Positions 1 through 7,625 of a stretch of 42,705 nucleotides of DNA are shown here, piece by piece. Within the stretch, counting starts at the first letter, position 1. Each line of letters begins with the position of its first letter. Origin of the DNA: Winogradskyella sp. (GTDB taxonomy: Bacteria > Bacteroidota > Bacteroidia > Flavobacteriales > Flavobacteriaceae); assembly GCF_013042245.1 (NCBI RefSeq), contig NZ_JABDQL010000069.1:1-42705 (forward strand), written 5' to 3'. The notes under the pieces are model-generated. The model did no database searches. It had not been told where the DNA came from and saw only the letters and a program-made list of their open reading frames with translations. The translations under genes were made by a program, and so were the position numbers.

Positions 1-238
1 AAAATACACGATTAAGCGTGTCATGAGAAGGAATACCATTAGGTAATTCCAAAAAAGTTCTTAAAAAATCTTCTTTTTCTTGAGCATAGAGTTCCATTTC
101 ATTCCAAGAATCTGCTCCACAAATAACTGATATAATACCAATAAGAAGGATGTCATTTAACTTGTGAAGCTTTGTTAAATCACGTCTAGGATCGTCTACT
201 TGACTAAAAATAGAAACTAATTTGTTTGTTGTTTTCAA
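1..238 (-). CDS. ISAs1 family transposase, N-terminal part (runs off the window)
   Basis: The minus strand reads into a protein that starts around KTTNKLVSIFSQVDDPRRD and continues through LLIGIISVICGADSWNEM and FLELPNGIPSHDTLNRVF. This is the N-terminal 'DDE_Tnp_1-associated' domain of ISAs1-family DDE transposases, in which DPRR, ICGAD and NGIPSHDT are hallmark segments. About 79 residues are visible, roughly a fifth of a typical transposase of this family. The catalytic DDE residues lie beyond the window start. No ATG fits the frame; the start is placed at a TTG codon at 238, which is uncertain. No stop or frameshift is visible in the part seen, so the element may be intact. Confidence 0.8.
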   Translation of the reverse strand, partial: MKTTNKLVSIFSQVDDPRRDLTKLHKLNDILLIGIISVICGADSWNEMELYAQEKEDFLRTFLELPNGIPSHDTLNRVF

Positions 239-351
239 AGTACATAAAATATTGATTATCAATATAATATACAAAATTTAATCTTAAAAACCAACTGAAT
301 ATCAGTGATTTATATCCGAAAAATAAACTTTTTTAGATGCGTTTGCCCTAG
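1..351 (-). mobile_element. ISAs1-family insertion sequence, one end only
   Basis: The stretch holds the first part of an ISAs1-type transposase read leftwards and, about 85 bp upstream of it, a terminus whose outward end read on the minus strand is CTAGGGCAAACGCATCTAAA (positions 332-351). A GGGCAAACGCATCT-like end is what I recall for ISAs1-family inverted repeats in Bacteroidota; this is memory, not a search. The other end and most of the element lie outside the window, so neither the partner inverted repeat nor the target-site duplication can be checked. The outer boundary near 351 is therefore an inference. Confidence 0.6.
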
Positions 352-451
352 GCTTGTCTCTATAAGTATAACTCATCCCAAAATAAATAACAAAATCTCA
401 CACACATCAAAATAGGTATAAAATGCAAACTTTACCTACGAAATAAACATT

Positions 452-1357
452 TCAGTCTTGTACAATTACAGATTTACTATCCCTTTTACTATACTCTGGC
501 TGAATGTTGACATGGTTAATATTATATTTATGGTGTATTAACTCTTCTATTTTGTTAAGAACGATGTCAAATTCTGATAGTTTTATATCCTCATTAAAGT
601 CAATGTGAGCTTCTAAATGAATTTCTTCTTCATTCAATTGCCAAATATGCAGATGATGTACGTTTTTTATCTTATCAAAATTTTGAATATCTTTTATAAT
701 ATTATCAATTTGTAAATCTTCTGGGGTGAAAAGCATTAATACTTTAGTAGAACTTTTAAGTAGATCCCATCCCATGATAATGAGGTAAATAGCAATAGCT
801 AAAGTGAGCGCACTATCTACCCAATAAACCTGATAAAACTTCATTAAAAGTCCACCAACTAAAACCGCAACACTTGCCATCATATCGGTTAATAGATGAA
901 GGTAAGCGCTTTTCATATTCATATTATCGTTAGCGCTTTTTTTTAGTAATAACACACTAAAACCATTACCTAAAATTGCAATAAAAGACAACCAGATAAC
1001 TAAGTTAGATTCTATTTCTTCAGGATTTTTAAAACGTTTAATAGCTTCAAAAATGAGTAAAACAGCAACAATTACTAAAGTTGAAGCATTAATAAAAGCT
1101 GCTAAAATTTCAGCTCGCTTATAACCAAAAGTCCGTTTTACTGATGCTTTTTGTTTTGCTAATTTATTAGCAACAAAACTGATGATAAGTGAAATTACAT
1201 CACTAAAATTGTGAAGAGCATCACTTAAAAGTGCTAAACTTCCAGAAAGTATACCGCCAATAACTTGAGCAACTGTAATAGAAATATTTAAGACAATAGA
1301 AATGAGAAGATTACGGCCTTTTGAATTATGATGATTATGAGAATGACCGTGACCCAT
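452..1357 (-). CDS. Cation diffusion facilitator (CDF) family transporter, probably zinc exporter
   Basis: A 301-residue inner-membrane protein that should export a divalent metal, most likely Zn2+, in exchange for protons. It opens with a histidine-rich tail (MGHGHSHNHH), has about six hydrophobic segments, and carries the two metal-site motifs of the family: HNFSD in the second membrane helix (H49, D53) and HLLTD in the fifth (H154, D158). HxxxD at both sites is the zinc-type signature. The C-terminal cytoplasmic domain (about 215-290) contains the HHLHIWQL segment typical of CzcD/ZitB proteins. It begins one base after the rpiB stop codon, so the two are almost certainly cotranscribed from a promoter upstream of rpiB. 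The coupling with rpiB has no obvious metabolic meaning. Metal specificity is inferred from motifs only. Confidence 0.9.
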   Translation of the reverse strand: MGHGHSHNHHNSKGRNLLISIVLNISITVAQVIGGILSGSLALLSDALHNFSDVISLIISFVANKLAKQKASVKRTFGYKRAEILAAFINASTLVIVAVLLIFEAIKRFKNPEEIESNLVIWLSFIAILGNGFSVLLLKKSANDNMNMKSAYLHLLTDMMASVAVLVGGLLMKFYQVYWVDSALTLAIAIYLIIMGWDLLKSSTKVLMLFTPEDLQIDNIIKDIQNFDKIKNVHHLHIWQLNEEEIHLEAHIDFNEDIKLSEFDIVLNKIEELIHHKYNINHVNIQPEYSKRDSKSVIVQD

Positions 1358-1358
1358 T

Positions 1359-1793
1359 TTAGCAATTCATTGCTATTTTATCAACTCTATTTTGATGACG
1401 TCCACCTTCAAATTCAGTATTTAAAAAAGTATCCACCATTTTTATAGCTTGCGGAATTGCAGTGTAACGTGCGGGGATACAAATAATATTAGCATTATTA
1501 TGCTGGCGTGTCAATTCTGTAATTTCATTTATCCAACAAATACCTGCACGTACATTTGGATATTTATTTGCTGTCATAGCAACGCCATTGGCACTACCAC
1601 ATATTAATATTCCAAAATCTACTTTAGCATCATTTACATCTTTTGCTACTGGATGTACAAAATCTGGATAATCCACACTATCAAAAGCATCTGTACCATA
1701 ATTTTTTACAGTGATTCCTTTAGCTTCAAGATGCTTTACAATTGCGGCTTTGTAATCTGGCCCTGCGTGATCGTTTCCTATAGAAATTGTCAT
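1359..1793 (-). CDS. rpiB: Ribose-5-phosphate isomerase B
   Basis: A 144-residue cytosolic enzyme interconverting ribose 5-phosphate and ribulose 5-phosphate in the non-oxidative pentose phosphate pathway. Length and motifs fit the RpiB/LacAB family: N-terminal SIGNDHAGPDYK (phosphate/sugar site), the catalytic cysteine segment ILICGSANGVAMTANK, and HNNANIICIPAR, which corresponds to HNDAN...GR in characterised RpiB proteins. It is the first gene of a two-gene unit with the CDF transporter, one base apart. A TAACTTTG word 27 bases upstream on its strand fits the Bacteroidota -7 element. It is divergent from rnr across the 952-bp candidate origin region. Confidence 0.93.
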   Translation of the reverse strand: MTISIGNDHAGPDYKAAIVKHLEAKGITVKNYGTDAFDSVDYPDFVHPVAKDVNDAKVDFGILICGSANGVAMTANKYPNVRAGICWINEITELTRQHNNANIICIPARYTAIPQAIKMVDTFLNTEFEGGRHQNRVDKIAMNC

Positions 1794-1819
1794 AATCTTA
1801 AATAATATTTATAATAACA

Positions 1820-1827
1820 CAAAGTTA
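1820..1827 (-). promoter_or_regulatory. Putative -7 element of the rpiB-CDF unit
   Basis: On the minus strand the bases read TAACTTTG, matching the Bacteroidota -7 consensus TAnnTTTG, and lie 26 bases upstream of the rpiB ATG. No convincing TTTG -33 element is seen at the right distance, so the call rests on one half-site. Confidence 0.35.
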
Positions 1828-2368
1828 CAATTATTTCAAACTGGTTAACAGAGTTATTGATTACTTGTTAATAAGTGTTAACAAGTATTTAGAAGTAAAA
1901 TTTTATTTTCTCAATAAAATTTACAACCAAGAATTAAATCTTATTTACCAAAAAAGTTAGTGTTTATTTATAGTTAACTTTTCAGACTAAATAGCGTTGA
2001 TACTAACGTTTAAATTATATTAACTTATTAAAAAATAGAAGTTAATTTAGCTTATTAACAACTGTGTATAGTTTTAATAAACTCTTTGATTTATAAAGCC
2101 TTACATCTCTAATAACTTGTTAATAGAAAACAGTAAGTCGTTTTTACAACAAAGCCCTTAAAAAGTTATACCGCTATTAACACCCTATAATAACCATCAT
2201 TATATTTTTTAAATTTTAAAAGAAAAATGATATGTATAGTATAAATGTGGATAACTCTAAAAAAATTAGAATCCTGTAAATATTAGATTCAATTAATATA
2301 GCTATGTTTTTTTTTAATATAAATAAATTGAATGTCCGTAATGAGTACTAATTAAAATTTTAAACTCA

Positions 2369-2510
2369 TTCTGTCACATTGAGTACTTTAACTATACTCA
2401 GCATAAACTAAAGTCGAAATGTCTTGTAAAACAACACTTAAGATTTTTCGACTACACTTCGACTACGCTCTGTGACTACGCTCTGTGACCACGCTCTAAA
2501 TGACAGAGAA
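2369..2510. repeat. Dispersed hairpin repeat with three tandem 13-bp units
   Basis: The element is bounded by an inverted pair, CTGTCA near 2371 and TGACAG near 2501. An inner pair is also present: AGTCGAAA near 2412 against TTTTCGACT near 2445. Its right side contains GACTACGCTCTGT twice, then GACCACGCTCT (2461-2496). Elements of the form TGTCA...GTCGAA...TTCGACT...CGCTC...TGACA are common dispersed intergenic repeats in flavobacterial genomes. It shares the TCGACT/CGCTC vocabulary with the large array at the right end of the window. Confidence 0.6.
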
Positions 2511-2645
2511 ATCATTATATTTTTCAATTTATGATTAAAAAAGGACAATCAATTAACAAATGATATAATAGCATAATTAGTGCAAAAAGACCTGTAATTT
2601 TACTCGTCTTTTACATCAAAATAACACTATTAAATATTAATACCT

Positions 2646-2653
2646 TAGCTTTG
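2646..2653 (+). promoter_or_regulatory. Putative -7 element of rnr
   Basis: TAGCTTTG matches TAnnTTTG and lies 92 bases upstream of the rnr ATG. No clear TTTG is found about 19 bases further upstream, so this is a weak call. Confidence 0.25.
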
Positions 2654-2745
2654 TCTTAAACTTAATATAATTCTTCACCTGATATTAAGTCAAATTAGAA
2701 AGAATTCCTGATACTTTTCAGGAAAATGAAATGACAAATTTATAA

Positions 2746-4980
2746 ATGATAAAAAGAAGAACAAAGAAATCCAAAAAAGGAATTTCTAACCTTACAAATA
2801 CAATCTTAAGTATACTAAAAAAAGAACGAAACAAATCATTTAATTATAAACAAATAGCGGCTATACTTGGTGTAAATGATGCTAGTAGCCGTAACCAAAT
2901 TATAAAAACTTTAGCTAAACTCACTTCTAAAGGTGATATAGAACAAGTCGATAGAGGTAAATTTAGAGCTGTAGTTACAGCAGAATACCATGTTGGTAAA
3001 TTCGACGCATCTTCTAGAGGAAATGGTTATGTAATCAGTGATGATTTTGAACAAGATATTTTCATAGCTTCAAATAATACAAATAAAGCTTTACACGGTG
3101 ATGAAGTGGAATTTTACGCTTACAAACGTAAACATCGCGGAAAGCAAGAAGGAGAAATAACCAATATTCTAAAGCGAGCAAAGTCTGAATATGTTGGAAC
3201 CATACAAATACAAGACAAAAAGAATTTTGCTTTTGTAGTTCCAGATAGTAACAAGATGTACAAAGATATTTTTGTGCCAATAAATAAGATTAATAAAGCT
3301 CAAGATGGAGATAAAGTCCTAGTAGAACTATCCGATTGGCCAGAAAAAGCAGATTCACCTTACGGAAAAGTCCTTAAAGTTTTAGGAAAACCAGGAGAAC
3401 ACAGTACAGAAATACACGCCATCTTAGCAGAATATGGTCTACCAGCAGAATTCCCTCATGAAGTAGAAGAATACGCTAATAACATTGATATTACTATAAA
3501 AGAAGACGAGATTAATAAGCGTCGAGATATGCGTAAAGATTTAACCTTTACTATTGATCCAAAAGATGCTAAAGATTTTGATGATGCTTTATCTTTTAAA
3601 GTTCTTGAAAATGGCTTATTCGAAATAGGAATTCATATTGCAGATGTTTCTCATTATGTACAACCAGATACCGTTTTAGATGACGAAGCTTACGAACGTG
3701 CAACCTCCATTTATTTAGTAGATAGAGTTGTGCCTATGCTACCAGAACGTTTATCAAATGGTGCATGTTCATTAAGACCACATGAAGAAAAATATACGTT
3801 TTCTGCAGTGTTTCAAATGAATAATAAATGCGAAATAAAAGACCAATGGTTTGGAAGAACAGTAACTTATTCTGATGCGCGTTTTGCCTATGAAGAAGCA
3901 CAAGCTATTATTGAAAATAACACTAAAGTTAGTTTGAGTTCAATACAAGCGTCTCAATTAAATACCCAAATTCCTTCAGAAGTTTCCTTAACCAGAGAAA
4001 CATACAAAACAAAACCAGAAATTGCTGAAGCCGTTTTAGTTTTAGACCGTTTAGCAAAAAAAATGCGTTCACAACGTATGCGCGATGGTGCTATTTCTTT
4101 TGATAAGGTTGAAGTAAAATTCAACTTAGACCAAGACGCTAATCCAATAGGAGTATTCTTTAAAACCACTAAAGATGCGAATAAACTCATTGAAGAATTT
4201 ATGTTATTAGCTAACCGAAAGGTGTCTGAATTTATAGGAAAACAAAAACCAAAAAAGACGTTTGTTTATCGTGTGCATGACGAGCCAGACGAAGCTAAAC
4301 TAGCTCAACTTCAAACTGTTGTTGGACGTTTTGGACATAAACTCAATTTAAAAGATAGAAATAGTGTCGCATCATCTTTAAATAATTTACTAAAAGACGT
4401 CGTTGGTAAAAAAGAACAAAATCTTGTAGATACCTTAACCATTCGCACAATGTCTAAGGCAGAATACACAACAAATAATATTGGACATTATGGGCTTTCT
4501 TTTGACTATTATAGTCATTTTACATCACCAATACGACGTTATCCAGATGTAATGGCGCACCGATTATTACAACACTATTTAGATGGCGGTAAATCTGCAA
4601 ACGAAGAGATTTACGAAGAAAAATGCCGTCATAGTAGTGATATGGAAAATCTATCAACTAAAGCAGAACGTGATTCTATTAAATACATGCAAATTAGGTT
4701 TATGCAAGACCATGAAAACGAGGAGTTTTTAGGCGTTATTTCTGGTGTAACCGATTGGGGAATTTATGTAGAAATTATCTCTAATAAATGCGAAGGTATG
4801 GTCTCTGTTCGTGATATGAGAGATGACCACTATTATTTTGACCAAGACCAATATGCAATGGTTGGTAAAAAAACAGATAAGACGTATCAACTTGGAGATG
4901 AAGTAATTGTAAAAGTTAAAAGTGCTGATTTAGTGAAGAAGCATCTTGATTTCTTTATGGTTGGTAAACCTGAGGATTAA
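2746..4980 (+). CDS. rnr: Ribonuclease R (3'-5' exoribonuclease)
   Basis: A 744-residue RNB-family exoribonuclease that degrades structured RNA 3' to 5' in the cytosol (mRNA turnover, tmRNA-linked quality control). Domain order is typical: a lysine-rich N-terminus and winged-helix segment (about 10-75), two cold-shock OB folds (about 80-225), the RNB catalytic domain (about 255-590) with the metal-binding motif IDPKDAKDFDDA at about 269-280, and an S1 domain (about 645-735, GVISGVTDWGIYVEI). FTSPIRRYPD near 598 is another family hallmark. Length is slightly below the E. coli enzyme (813), mainly because the C-terminal basic tail is short. ATG at 2746 gives a full N-terminal domain. It stands alone; the next gene starts 60 bp later and may be read through. 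Confidence 0.95.
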   Translation: MIKRRTKKSKKGISNLTNTILSILKKERNKSFNYKQIAAILGVNDASSRNQIIKTLAKLTSKGDIEQVDRGKFRAVVTAEYHVGKFDASSRGNGYVISDDFEQDIFIASNNTNKALHGDEVEFYAYKRKHRGKQEGEITNILKRAKSEYVGTIQIQDKKNFAFVVPDSNKMYKDIFVPINKINKAQDGDKVLVELSDWPEKADSPYGKVLKVLGKPGEHSTEIHAILAEYGLPAEFPHEVEEYANNIDITIKEDEINKRRDMRKDLTFTIDPKDAKDFDDALSFKVLENGLFEIGIHIADVSHYVQPDTVLDDEAYERATSIYLVDRVVPMLPERLSNGACSLRPHEEKYTFSAVFQMNNKCEIKDQWFGRTVTYSDARFAYEEAQAIIENNTKVSLSSIQASQLNTQIPSEVSLTRETYKTKPEIAEAVLVLDRLAKKMRSQRMRDGAISFDKVEVKFNLDQDANPIGVFFKTTKDANKLIEEFMLLANRKVSEFIGKQKPKKTFVYRVHDEPDEAKLAQLQTVVGRFGHKLNLKDRNSVASSLNNLLKDVVGKKEQNLVDTLTIRTMSKAEYTTNNIGHYGLSFDYYSHFTSPIRRYPDVMAHRLLQHYLDGGKSANEEIYEEKCRHSSDMENLSTKAERDSIKYMQIRFMQDHENEEFLGVISGVTDWGIYVEIISNKCEGMVSVRDMRDDHYYFDQDQYAMVGKKTDKTYQLGDEVIVKVKSADLVKKHLDFFMVGKPED

Positions 4981-5040
4981 ATTACTGTAACAAATAGACT
5001 ATATCTCTTACATATATAGAAACTTAAACTTCTATAAAAC

Positions 5041-5292
5041 ATGAAATCAGAAACTTGTTCAGCCTGTGGTTCTTCAAAACTCATCCACGACATGAGAATT
5101 GTTGACTTTGGTCACGGAAATGCTAAAAATGATTTATCAGTAGAAATAAAAACAACAGATAGAGTTCTTTTTAATAAATTTGAAAAAGGAGCTTTAAAGG
5201 CACAAATATGTGGGTCTTGTGGTAAGGTAGATTTATCTGTTAATAACCCCCATGATTTATGGACTGCTTATCTAAAAACAAAAAAACTATGA
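5041..5292 (+). CDS. Small zinc-ribbon protein of unknown function
   Basis: An 83-residue protein with two CxxC knuckles, TCSACG near residue 5 and ICGSCG near residue 60, separated by a beta-rich stretch; this is a zinc-ribbon architecture. No signal peptide or membrane segment is seen. Its last four bases overlap the ATG of the YbjQ gene (ATGA), so the two are translationally coupled. The pairing with YbjQ, a protein of the 'heavy-metal-binding' family, suggests a shared role, but I cannot name one. The Cys spacing supports metal binding; the function is unknown. Confidence 0.75.
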   Translation: MKSETCSACGSSKLIHDMRIVDFGHGNAKNDLSVEIKTTDRVLFNKFEKGALKAQICGSCGKVDLSVNNPHDLWTAYLKTKKL

Positions 5293-5588
5293 TATTAACA
5301 ACAACCAATACAATTGAAGGATTTAAAATTGCTGATTATCTAGGCATAGTTACAGGTGTAGCTATTAATGATGAAACGTTATCTTCTGGTTTTAGTACTT
5401 CAAAATATTATAAAAAAATTCAAAGTAGCGTTGATGCTGTTAAGGAAAGAGCATTCAAAACATTAACTGAAAACGCAAAAGCGCTTGGTGCTAACGCGAT
5501 TGTTGGTATTAAGATAGAAATAGAGTTAACCACTACTAATTATCCTATGGTTTCGGTAACTGGTACAGCTGTAAAAATTTTAGTATAG
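5289..5588 (+). CDS. YbjQ/UPF0145 family (DUF74) protein
   Basis: A 99-residue protein matching the YbjQ family (Pfam YbjQ_1): an opening beta strand MILTTTNTIEGF, the segment YLGIVTGVAIND, a helix with KERAFKTLTENAKALGANA, and a closing strand IVGIKIEIEL...VTGTAVKILV. Family members form pentameric beta-rich rings and are often labelled 'heavy-metal-binding domain' although the function is not established. An upstream in-frame start at 5259 would give ten extra residues. ATG at 5289 is chosen because MILTTT is the usual family start and because it forms an ATGA overlap with the preceding gene. The next small membrane protein begins four bases after its stop. Confidence 0.85.
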   Translation: MILTTTNTIEGFKIADYLGIVTGVAINDETLSSGFSTSKYYKKIQSSVDAVKERAFKTLTENAKALGANAIVGIKIEIELTTTNYPMVSVTGTAVKILV

Positions 5589-5592
5589 CACT

Positions 5593-5829
5593 ATGAATTC
5601 TAATACTAAAACTATTCTTATTTCTATTCTTATATTCCTCGTTATATTTTTAATTGTCTTCTTTGGAGTAAGAGGGGTTTTTAATCTTACTGAAGGTCCC
5701 ATCTCAGGAATCATCTCAGCTGTAGCTGCGGCTATTCTATCACCAAGACGTAAAATAATTGAAAAGCAATCAAGGAAAGAAGTGCAATTAACTTGGTTTT
5801 TTAGTAAAAAAATTATTCGTTTCAAATAA
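5593..5829 (+). CDS. Small membrane protein, function unknown
   Basis: A 78-residue protein with one strong N-terminal transmembrane helix (about 8-30, ILISILIFLVIFLIVFFGV) and a second, alanine-rich hydrophobic segment (about 37-50, ISGIISAVAAAILSP), followed by a basic tail with RRKIIEK. I do not recognise a characterised family. It starts four bases after the YbjQ stop and so probably belongs to the same transcript. The basic C-terminus suggests a cytoplasmic tail. Its conserved position behind YbjQ would have to be checked by comparison. Confidence 0.65.
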   Translation: MNSNTKTILISILIFLVIFLIVFFGVRGVFNLTEGPISGIISAVAAAILSPRRKIIEKQSRKEVQLTWFFSKKIIRFK

Positions 5830-5900
5830 AAACTGTAACAATTATAGTTTAGCATAATCTTTGTTATTAGTAAACGTATAATTAAAAAAATTATCCATTA

Positions 5901-6572
5901 ATGAAAAATTTAATAACCATTATCGCTTTAGTAATTACAACAACTCTTTCTGCTCAGAGCCCAATCGTTAAAGAAGTAGGAGAATTTACTGAAGTAAAAG
6001 TATTTGATTTAATAAATGTAAAAATGATTAAATCTGATAAAAACCAAGTTGTAATCGAAGGCGCTAACAGAAGAAATGTTCAGGTTTTAAATAAAAATGG
6101 AACACTAAAAATACGTATGGAATTAGAAGAGTCTTATGATGGAAATGACATAGAAATTCTTTTATATTATACATCAGTAGATGTCATTGACGCTAATGAA
6201 GGTGCAAAAATAAAAATCGACGGCACAATAGACCAATTTGATATAAAGTTTAAAGCTCAAGAAGGTGGAAAAATCACAGCGGATGTAAAATCAACATATA
6301 CAAACGTGAGAGCTGTCACTGGAGGAATTATTAATCTTACAGGAACATCAAAGAATCTAGACATAAGCATTTATACTGTTGGTAAATTTGATGGCGAAGA
6401 GTTTAAAACAGAAAATACTGAAGTATCAATTAACGCAGCTGGAGAAGCTAGAGTAAATGCTTCAGAGTTTGTAGAGGTGAGAGTAAGAGCAGGTGGCGAT
6501 GTTTACATTTACGGTGACCCAAAAGAAATAGACGAAAAAACTGTACTTGGAGGTCGTGTAAAACGCATGTAA
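5901..6572 (+). CDS. Secreted DUF2807 (GIN-domain, adhesin-head-like) protein
   Basis: A 223-residue exported protein. It begins with a Sec signal peptide (MKNLITIIALVITTTLSAQ, cleavage after LSAQ). The rest is a repetitive beta-strand ladder with alternating charged and hydrophobic residues (VKVFDLINVKMIKSDKNQVV, then VDVIDANEGAKIKIDG), which matches DUF2807, the 'putative auto-transporter adhesin head GIN domain'. In Bacteroidota these are periplasmic or outer-membrane-associated proteins of unknown function. It has no lipobox and no type IX sorting domain. It starts 71 bp after the small membrane protein and may have its own promoter. A dispersed repeat follows its stop. Confidence 0.8.
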   Translation: MKNLITIIALVITTTLSAQSPIVKEVGEFTEVKVFDLINVKMIKSDKNQVVIEGANRRNVQVLNKNGTLKIRMELEESYDGNDIEILLYYTSVDVIDANEGAKIKIDGTIDQFDIKFKAQEGGKITADVKSTYTNVRAVTGGIINLTGTSKNLDISIYTVGKFDGEEFKTENTEVSINAAGEARVNASEFVEVRVRAGGDVYIYGDPKEIDEKTVLGGRVKRM

Positions 6573-6579
6573 TTTTTTA

Positions 6580-6631
6580 TGTCATTCAGAGTGTTGCACT
6601 GAGCTTGTCGAAGTGTAAAACGAAGAATCTC
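6580..6631. repeat. Dispersed TGTCATTCAGAG...GAAGAATCTC repeat
   Basis: This intergenic stretch reads TGTCATTCAGAGTGTTGCAC, then GAGCTTGTCGAAGTG and CGAAGAATCTC. Short elements of this form are a familiar class of dispersed repeats between flavobacterial genes. Only one copy is in the window, and it has no coding potential. It lies between the DUF2807 gene and the LysE-type gene. Confidence 0.5.
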
Positions 6632-6668
6632 TTCTAAAACATTAACCTAGAATTCCTATTTTCTTTAC

Positions 6669-6676
6669 TACATTTG
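6669..6676 (+). promoter_or_regulatory. Putative -7 element of the LysE-type gene
   Basis: TACATTTG matches TAnnTTTG and sits 20 bases before the ATG at 6697. No clear TTTG -33 element is visible. Confidence 0.35.
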
Positions 6677-6696
6677 TGTAAACTAGTGACGTTTAC

Positions 6697-7380
6697 ATGT
6701 TCGACGATATATTAACAGCAATTCCGTTTGGGATAATCTTGGCGTTTACCATAGGGCCAGTATTTTTTGTACTGTTAGAAACAAGTGCAACAAAAGGATT
6801 TACAAGTGCACTAATTTTTGATTTCGGAGTCATACTTGCAGATATTGTTTTTATAGCAGCAGCCTTTTATAGCACCAATAAAATCGTTGAAAAAATAAAA
6901 GATGACCCTAGTTTCCTTGTTTTTGGAGGTGTGCTCTTGGTGGCTTACGGTGTTATTTCTTTCGTTAAAACCTCTAAATCATTCCGCGCCATTGTTAGAG
7001 AATACCATAAAGTCGAAATAAAAAAAGGTTATGGAAAGCTTTTTATAAAAGGATTCTTACTTAACTTTATCAACATAGGTGTTCTCTTAGGTTGGCTTGG
7101 TTTTATAGTTATTGGGACATCTTTAACTGAATCAGAGAATGGAACTCTTGTCTTTATTACCACAATGCTTATTACTTATTTCATTGTAGATTTATTTAAG
7201 ATTGCAGCCGCAAAAAGATTGCGCACAAAGTTAACGCCACGTAGAATTTATAAAACAAAGAAAATTGTGGCTTTAGCAATCCTAGTTTTTGGTATTATTT
7301 TACTTACCCAAGGTTTATTTCCTGATGTATATGAGAAGAGCAAGAAACAGATTGAAAAGATTAATCCAGTAAAAGATTAA
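6697..7380 (+). CDS. LysE/RhtB family amino-acid exporter-like membrane protein
   Basis: A 227-residue inner-membrane protein with about six hydrophobic helices. The N-terminal segment ILTAIPFGIILAFTIGPVFFVLLETSATKGF is the hallmark of the LysE/RhtB superfamily (helix 1 with the conserved GPxF followed by a small-residue loop). Characterised members export lysine, homoserine, threonine or other small solutes; the substrate here cannot be read from sequence. A charged loop (about 100-115) separates the two halves, and the C-terminus is short and lysine-rich. ATG at 6697 starts directly before helix 1. It is monocistronic, ending about 100 bp before a bidirectional terminator shared with the oppositely oriented tRNA-Cys. 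Confidence 0.85.
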   Translation: MFDDILTAIPFGIILAFTIGPVFFVLLETSATKGFTSALIFDFGVILADIVFIAAAFYSTNKIVEKIKDDPSFLVFGGVLLVAYGVISFVKTSKSFRAIVREYHKVEIKKGYGKLFIKGFLLNFINIGVLLGWLGFIVIGTSLTESENGTLVFITTMLITYFIVDLFKIAAAKRLRTKLTPRRIYKTKKIVALAILVFGIILLTQGLFPDVYEKSKKQIEKINPVKD

Positions 7381-7480
7381 TTATTTAAGGTTATATAGTT
7401 TTGATATTATTTCTTTTGTATTCATACAATTCGAAGATATTTATTCACAGCCATAAAAGCATTGTTAAAAATATTAAATA

Positions 7481-7512
7481 AAAAACCTTCAACATTTGCT
7501 GAAGGTTTTTTT
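7481..7512. terminator. Bidirectional rho-independent terminator
   Basis: AAAAACCTTCA and TGAAGGTTTTTTT form an A/T-flanked hairpin around a loop of about eight bases. It can end the LysE-type gene on the plus strand and the folB/tRNA-Cys transcript on the minus strand, since U-tracts exist in both directions. Confidence 0.8.
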
Positions 7513-7513
7513 G

Positions 7514-7584
7514 AGGTGTCGAGCGGATTCGAACCGCTGTAGATGGTGTTGCAGACCACTGCCTAGCCACTCGGCCACGACACC
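7514..7584 (-). tRNA. tRNA-Cys (anticodon GCA)
   Basis: The minus strand folds into a full cloverleaf of 71 nt. The acceptor stem is GGTGTCG with CGACACC, followed by discriminator U, the identity base for tRNA-Cys. The D arm is GCCGAGTGGCTAGGC. The anticodon arm has the loop CTGCAAC with anticodon GCA, and the T arm is AGCGGTTCGAATCCGCT. The CCA end is not encoded. It lies 41 bp downstream of folB on the same strand, immediately ahead of a terminator, so it may be processed from a folB read-through transcript. Confidence 0.95.
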
Positions 7585-7625
7585 TAATATGCGTTGGCAA
7601 ATATAAAAATATTTACAGTTTTACA

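Larger units (their letters stand above)
1794..2745. other. Candidate chromosome replication origin: 952-bp AT-rich intergenic region with DnaA-box-like cluster
   Basis: No coding sequence is supported between divergent rpiB and rnr. The stretch is very AT-rich and contains an exact DnaA box, TGTGGATAA, at 2246-2254, a near match TGTGTATAG at 2063-2071, and five copies of the related word TGTTAAYAR or its complement (1866-1874, 1876-1884, 2052-2060, 2118-2126, 2174-2182), with GGTTAACAG at 1843-1851. TTATTAACA-type words differ from the E. coli box TTATCCACA at two positions. Flanking genes are transcribed away on both sides and two parS-like sites lie about 20 kb away. Together these fit an oriC, but no dnaA gene is in the window and skew was not computed, so this remains an inference. 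The right half (about 2369-2510) is a dispersed repeat listed separately. Confidence 0.45.

Noticed and set aside
413-438. TAGGTA...TACCTA inverted pair downstream of the CDF gene
   Set aside because: The stem is short and no U-tract follows on the minus strand, so it is not called a terminator.
2200-2745. Short open frames in the rpiB-rnr gap
   Set aside because: All are under about 40 codons, with random composition and many stops; the region reads as non-coding.
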